From NCBI GenBank assembly GCA_027186245.1, contig CP114498.1, positions 627,501 to 691,500 of the forward strand: a stretch of DNA of 64,000 bases. Reading direction: 5' to 3'. Origin of the DNA: Coriaria nepalensis. Its lineage: Eukaryota > Streptophyta > Magnoliopsida > Cucurbitales > Coriariaceae. How positions within the stretch are numbered: the stretch's first letter is position 1; every line of letters starts with the position of its first letter. A program made the translations under genes and the position numbers. This document shows positions 62,201 through 64,000 of this stretch, in pieces. The notes below the pieces were generated by a model. It did no database searches and was not told the origin of the DNA. It saw only the letters and a list, made by a program, of their open reading frames with translations.

Positions 62201-64000
62201 CTATGCCAAAGTCTAAGTCTTCAGAGCCTGTACAAAATTTGGACCAGGTAATGCTCAATTTCAACAAGAATAAGGTGTTGTTGGATCCAGCTTTATTGGA
62301 CATTTCAGATTTGGGACTTAGAATTAAAATTTTCATAACCCTTCCCATACCGTATTGAATAAATTTTATGGTAAATTCACCTTACCATATCGTATTGAAT
62401 GTTAGTCTATGTTGAATTAAAAATGCAAGTTTGTGGCATAATTCCTTATTTTAGACAAACAATGAAAGTATAAGTGTAACCATATTCTAATTGGTATTGG
62501 ACTTTGCTTCTATATGCCCAATTTTTACATGTTTCACTCGCCAACTCTCTACGTGCATAATTTTCCATTCATCATGCTCAATATTGCATGCAGGTTATTT
62601 ATCGAATAAAACTTCCAGGTCCTGCAATATTGGGTGAGGGAAAGCCAGAAAATCAGAATCATGCCATAATTTTTAGTCGGGGGGAGGGCTTGCAAACGAT
62701 AGATATGAATCAGGTGCCTAATTAAACATTATTCATTTCTGTCACTTTGCATATTGTCCATGGCTTAAAAGTTCCATGTTCGTTAGGATAATTACATGGA
62801 AGAAGCTTTGAAAATGAGGAACTTACTAGAAGAGTTTCTTAAAAAGCATGACGGAGTTAGATACCCTTCAATTCTTGGACTTAGGGAGCACATCTTTACA
62901 GGAAGGTCAGTGCTTCTTCTCACTCTTGAATGGAGCTTTTTACTCACAAATGATGATTGTGTGGATAATTTATTTTTCTGCTGTTTGGTACAGTGTTTCA
63001 TCTCTTGCCTGGTTCATGTCAAATCAGGAGACCAGTTTTGTTACTATTGGTCAGAGATTGTTGGCCAACCCTCTGAAGTAAGTAGTCCCTTTATACATGA
63101 AGTTCTAAGTTTTCAAGAATATTTTTATGACACATAGTGGTCAATTGTACGAAGTTATTGGCATTTTGGTAAGCCAAGTCCTACCTTAGTTGCTTCTACG
63201 GTGCATCTGCGAGGTATTGGGGTTGCTGCTTACTCTAGTGTGGAGTCCTTCAAGTTGATCTCTTTTGTTCTTTTCGAGTCCGAAATTATTTACCTCTTGT
63301 AGTTTCACTATGATTGATTTTTCTTCTTCTTCTTCTTCTTCTTTTTTCCTCTTAAAAAAAAAAATAAAAACCAGGGTTCGATTTCACTATGGTCATCCAG
63401 ACGTGTTTGATAGGCTTTTTCACCTAACGAGAGGAGGTGTTAGTAAAGCTTCCAAGGTTATAAATCTGAGTGAAGACATATTTGCTGGTATGCAGATTTA
63501 ATATCCTTGTAATGTTGTTATTATGGGTTTTAGATTTTCCAGAGAACTAATGTAGTTGCAATGGATTAGGTTTCAATTCAACTCTTCGGGAAGGCAATGT
63601 CACTCATCATGAATACATACAAGTTGGTAAAGGAAGGGATGTGGGCCTTAATCAAATTTCAATGTTTGAGGCAAAAATAGCAAATGGAAATGGAGAGCAG
63701 ACATTAAGTCGAGATATTTACAGGCTCGGTCATCGTTTTGACTTTTTCCGAATGTTGTCATGTTATTTCACCACTGTCGGTTTCTATTTTAGTACTCTGG
63801 TAACTCCAAAGTCTCTACTCTTTTGTTGGTTTGAAAATATCATTTTCTATTGGCTCCAGATCCTCACATTTTTTCTAATCCTCTTCTTGCAGATCACTGT
63901 ACTTACTGTATATGTTTTCCTTTATGGTCGCCTTTATCTAGTTCTTAGTGGCCTGGAAGAAGGTTTGAGTACAGAACCAGCAATTCGAGATAATAAACCT
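53259..64000 (+). CDS. CALS3: Callose synthase (1,3-beta-glucan synthase, GT48), CALS3/GSL12 type, C-terminus beyond window
   Basis: Plasma-membrane enzyme making callose from UDP-glucose; CALS3 acts at plasmodesmata and in phloem. Thirty-nine coding exons can be chained in one frame from MSSRGDSG, beginning 53259-53448, 53871-53971, 54284-54408 and 54506-54599 and ending 63375-63487, 63570-63799 and 63893-64000. They give about 1559 of an expected ~1950 residues. Visible blocks: [11 protein letters not shown] near the N-terminus, the Vta1-like part ([20 protein letters not shown]), the FKS1 domain ([20 protein letters not shown]), a first cluster of membrane segments (about residues 485-755), and the large cytosolic loop with [32 protein letters not shown] and EDIFAGFNSTLR. 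The second membrane cluster starts near [13 protein letters not shown] at the edge. One intron (after 54886) uses a GC donor. No frame break was found. Confidence 0.95.

Overview
This is nuclear DNA of a flowering plant, almost certainly a core eudicot. The genes carry many short introns with GT-AG borders. Proteins belong to plant-specific families: PLS-class PPR, FAD2, NPF transporter, CERBERUS/LIN-type U-box and callose synthase. Intergenic DNA is AT-rich and holds decayed retroelement pieces. The species cannot be named from the window.

Layout, left to right. Positions 1-11.3 kb hold a minus-strand tandem cluster of family-1 beta-glucosidases: one copy cut by the left edge, one intact 13-exon copy with both catalytic glutamates, and one decaying pseudogene. 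A small AT-hook protein, a PLS-class PPR protein, and a 75-residue two-exon secreted peptide precursor follow on the minus strand (11.9-16.7 kb). The protein-AMPylase SELO spans 17.2-23.1 kb, and its second intron carries a broken Ty1-copia fragment with a readable primer-binding site. An alpha/beta-hydrolase (minus) and the SMC5/6 subunit NSE4 (plus) are then arranged head to head. From 25 to 44 kb genes run on the plus strand: NSE4, an NPF7-like transporter with an unusual N-terminus, a CCCH/KH RNA-binding protein, two tandem FAD2-type desaturases and a His/Asn-rich C2H2 protein. A LIN-like U-box E3 ligase lies on the minus strand at 44.9-49.1 kb. The first 39 coding exons of a CALS3-type callose synthase run off the right edge.

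The window is a set of independent nuclear genes, not an operon or one pathway. Two neighbour pairs match what I recall of Arabidopsis gene order: CCCH/KH gene beside FAD2, and SELO near CALS3. This suggests old conserved order with local tandem duplication (GH1, FAD2) on top. Splice sites were placed by eye from frame continuity and GT-AG borders. For every complete multi-exon gene the summed exon lengths give one open frame, a strong internal check. No RNA gene or CRISPR was recognised. The least expected items are the uncatalogued peptide precursor, the NPF N-terminal extension, the FAD2 pair with altered third histidine boxes, and several compact tandem or palindromic repeats.
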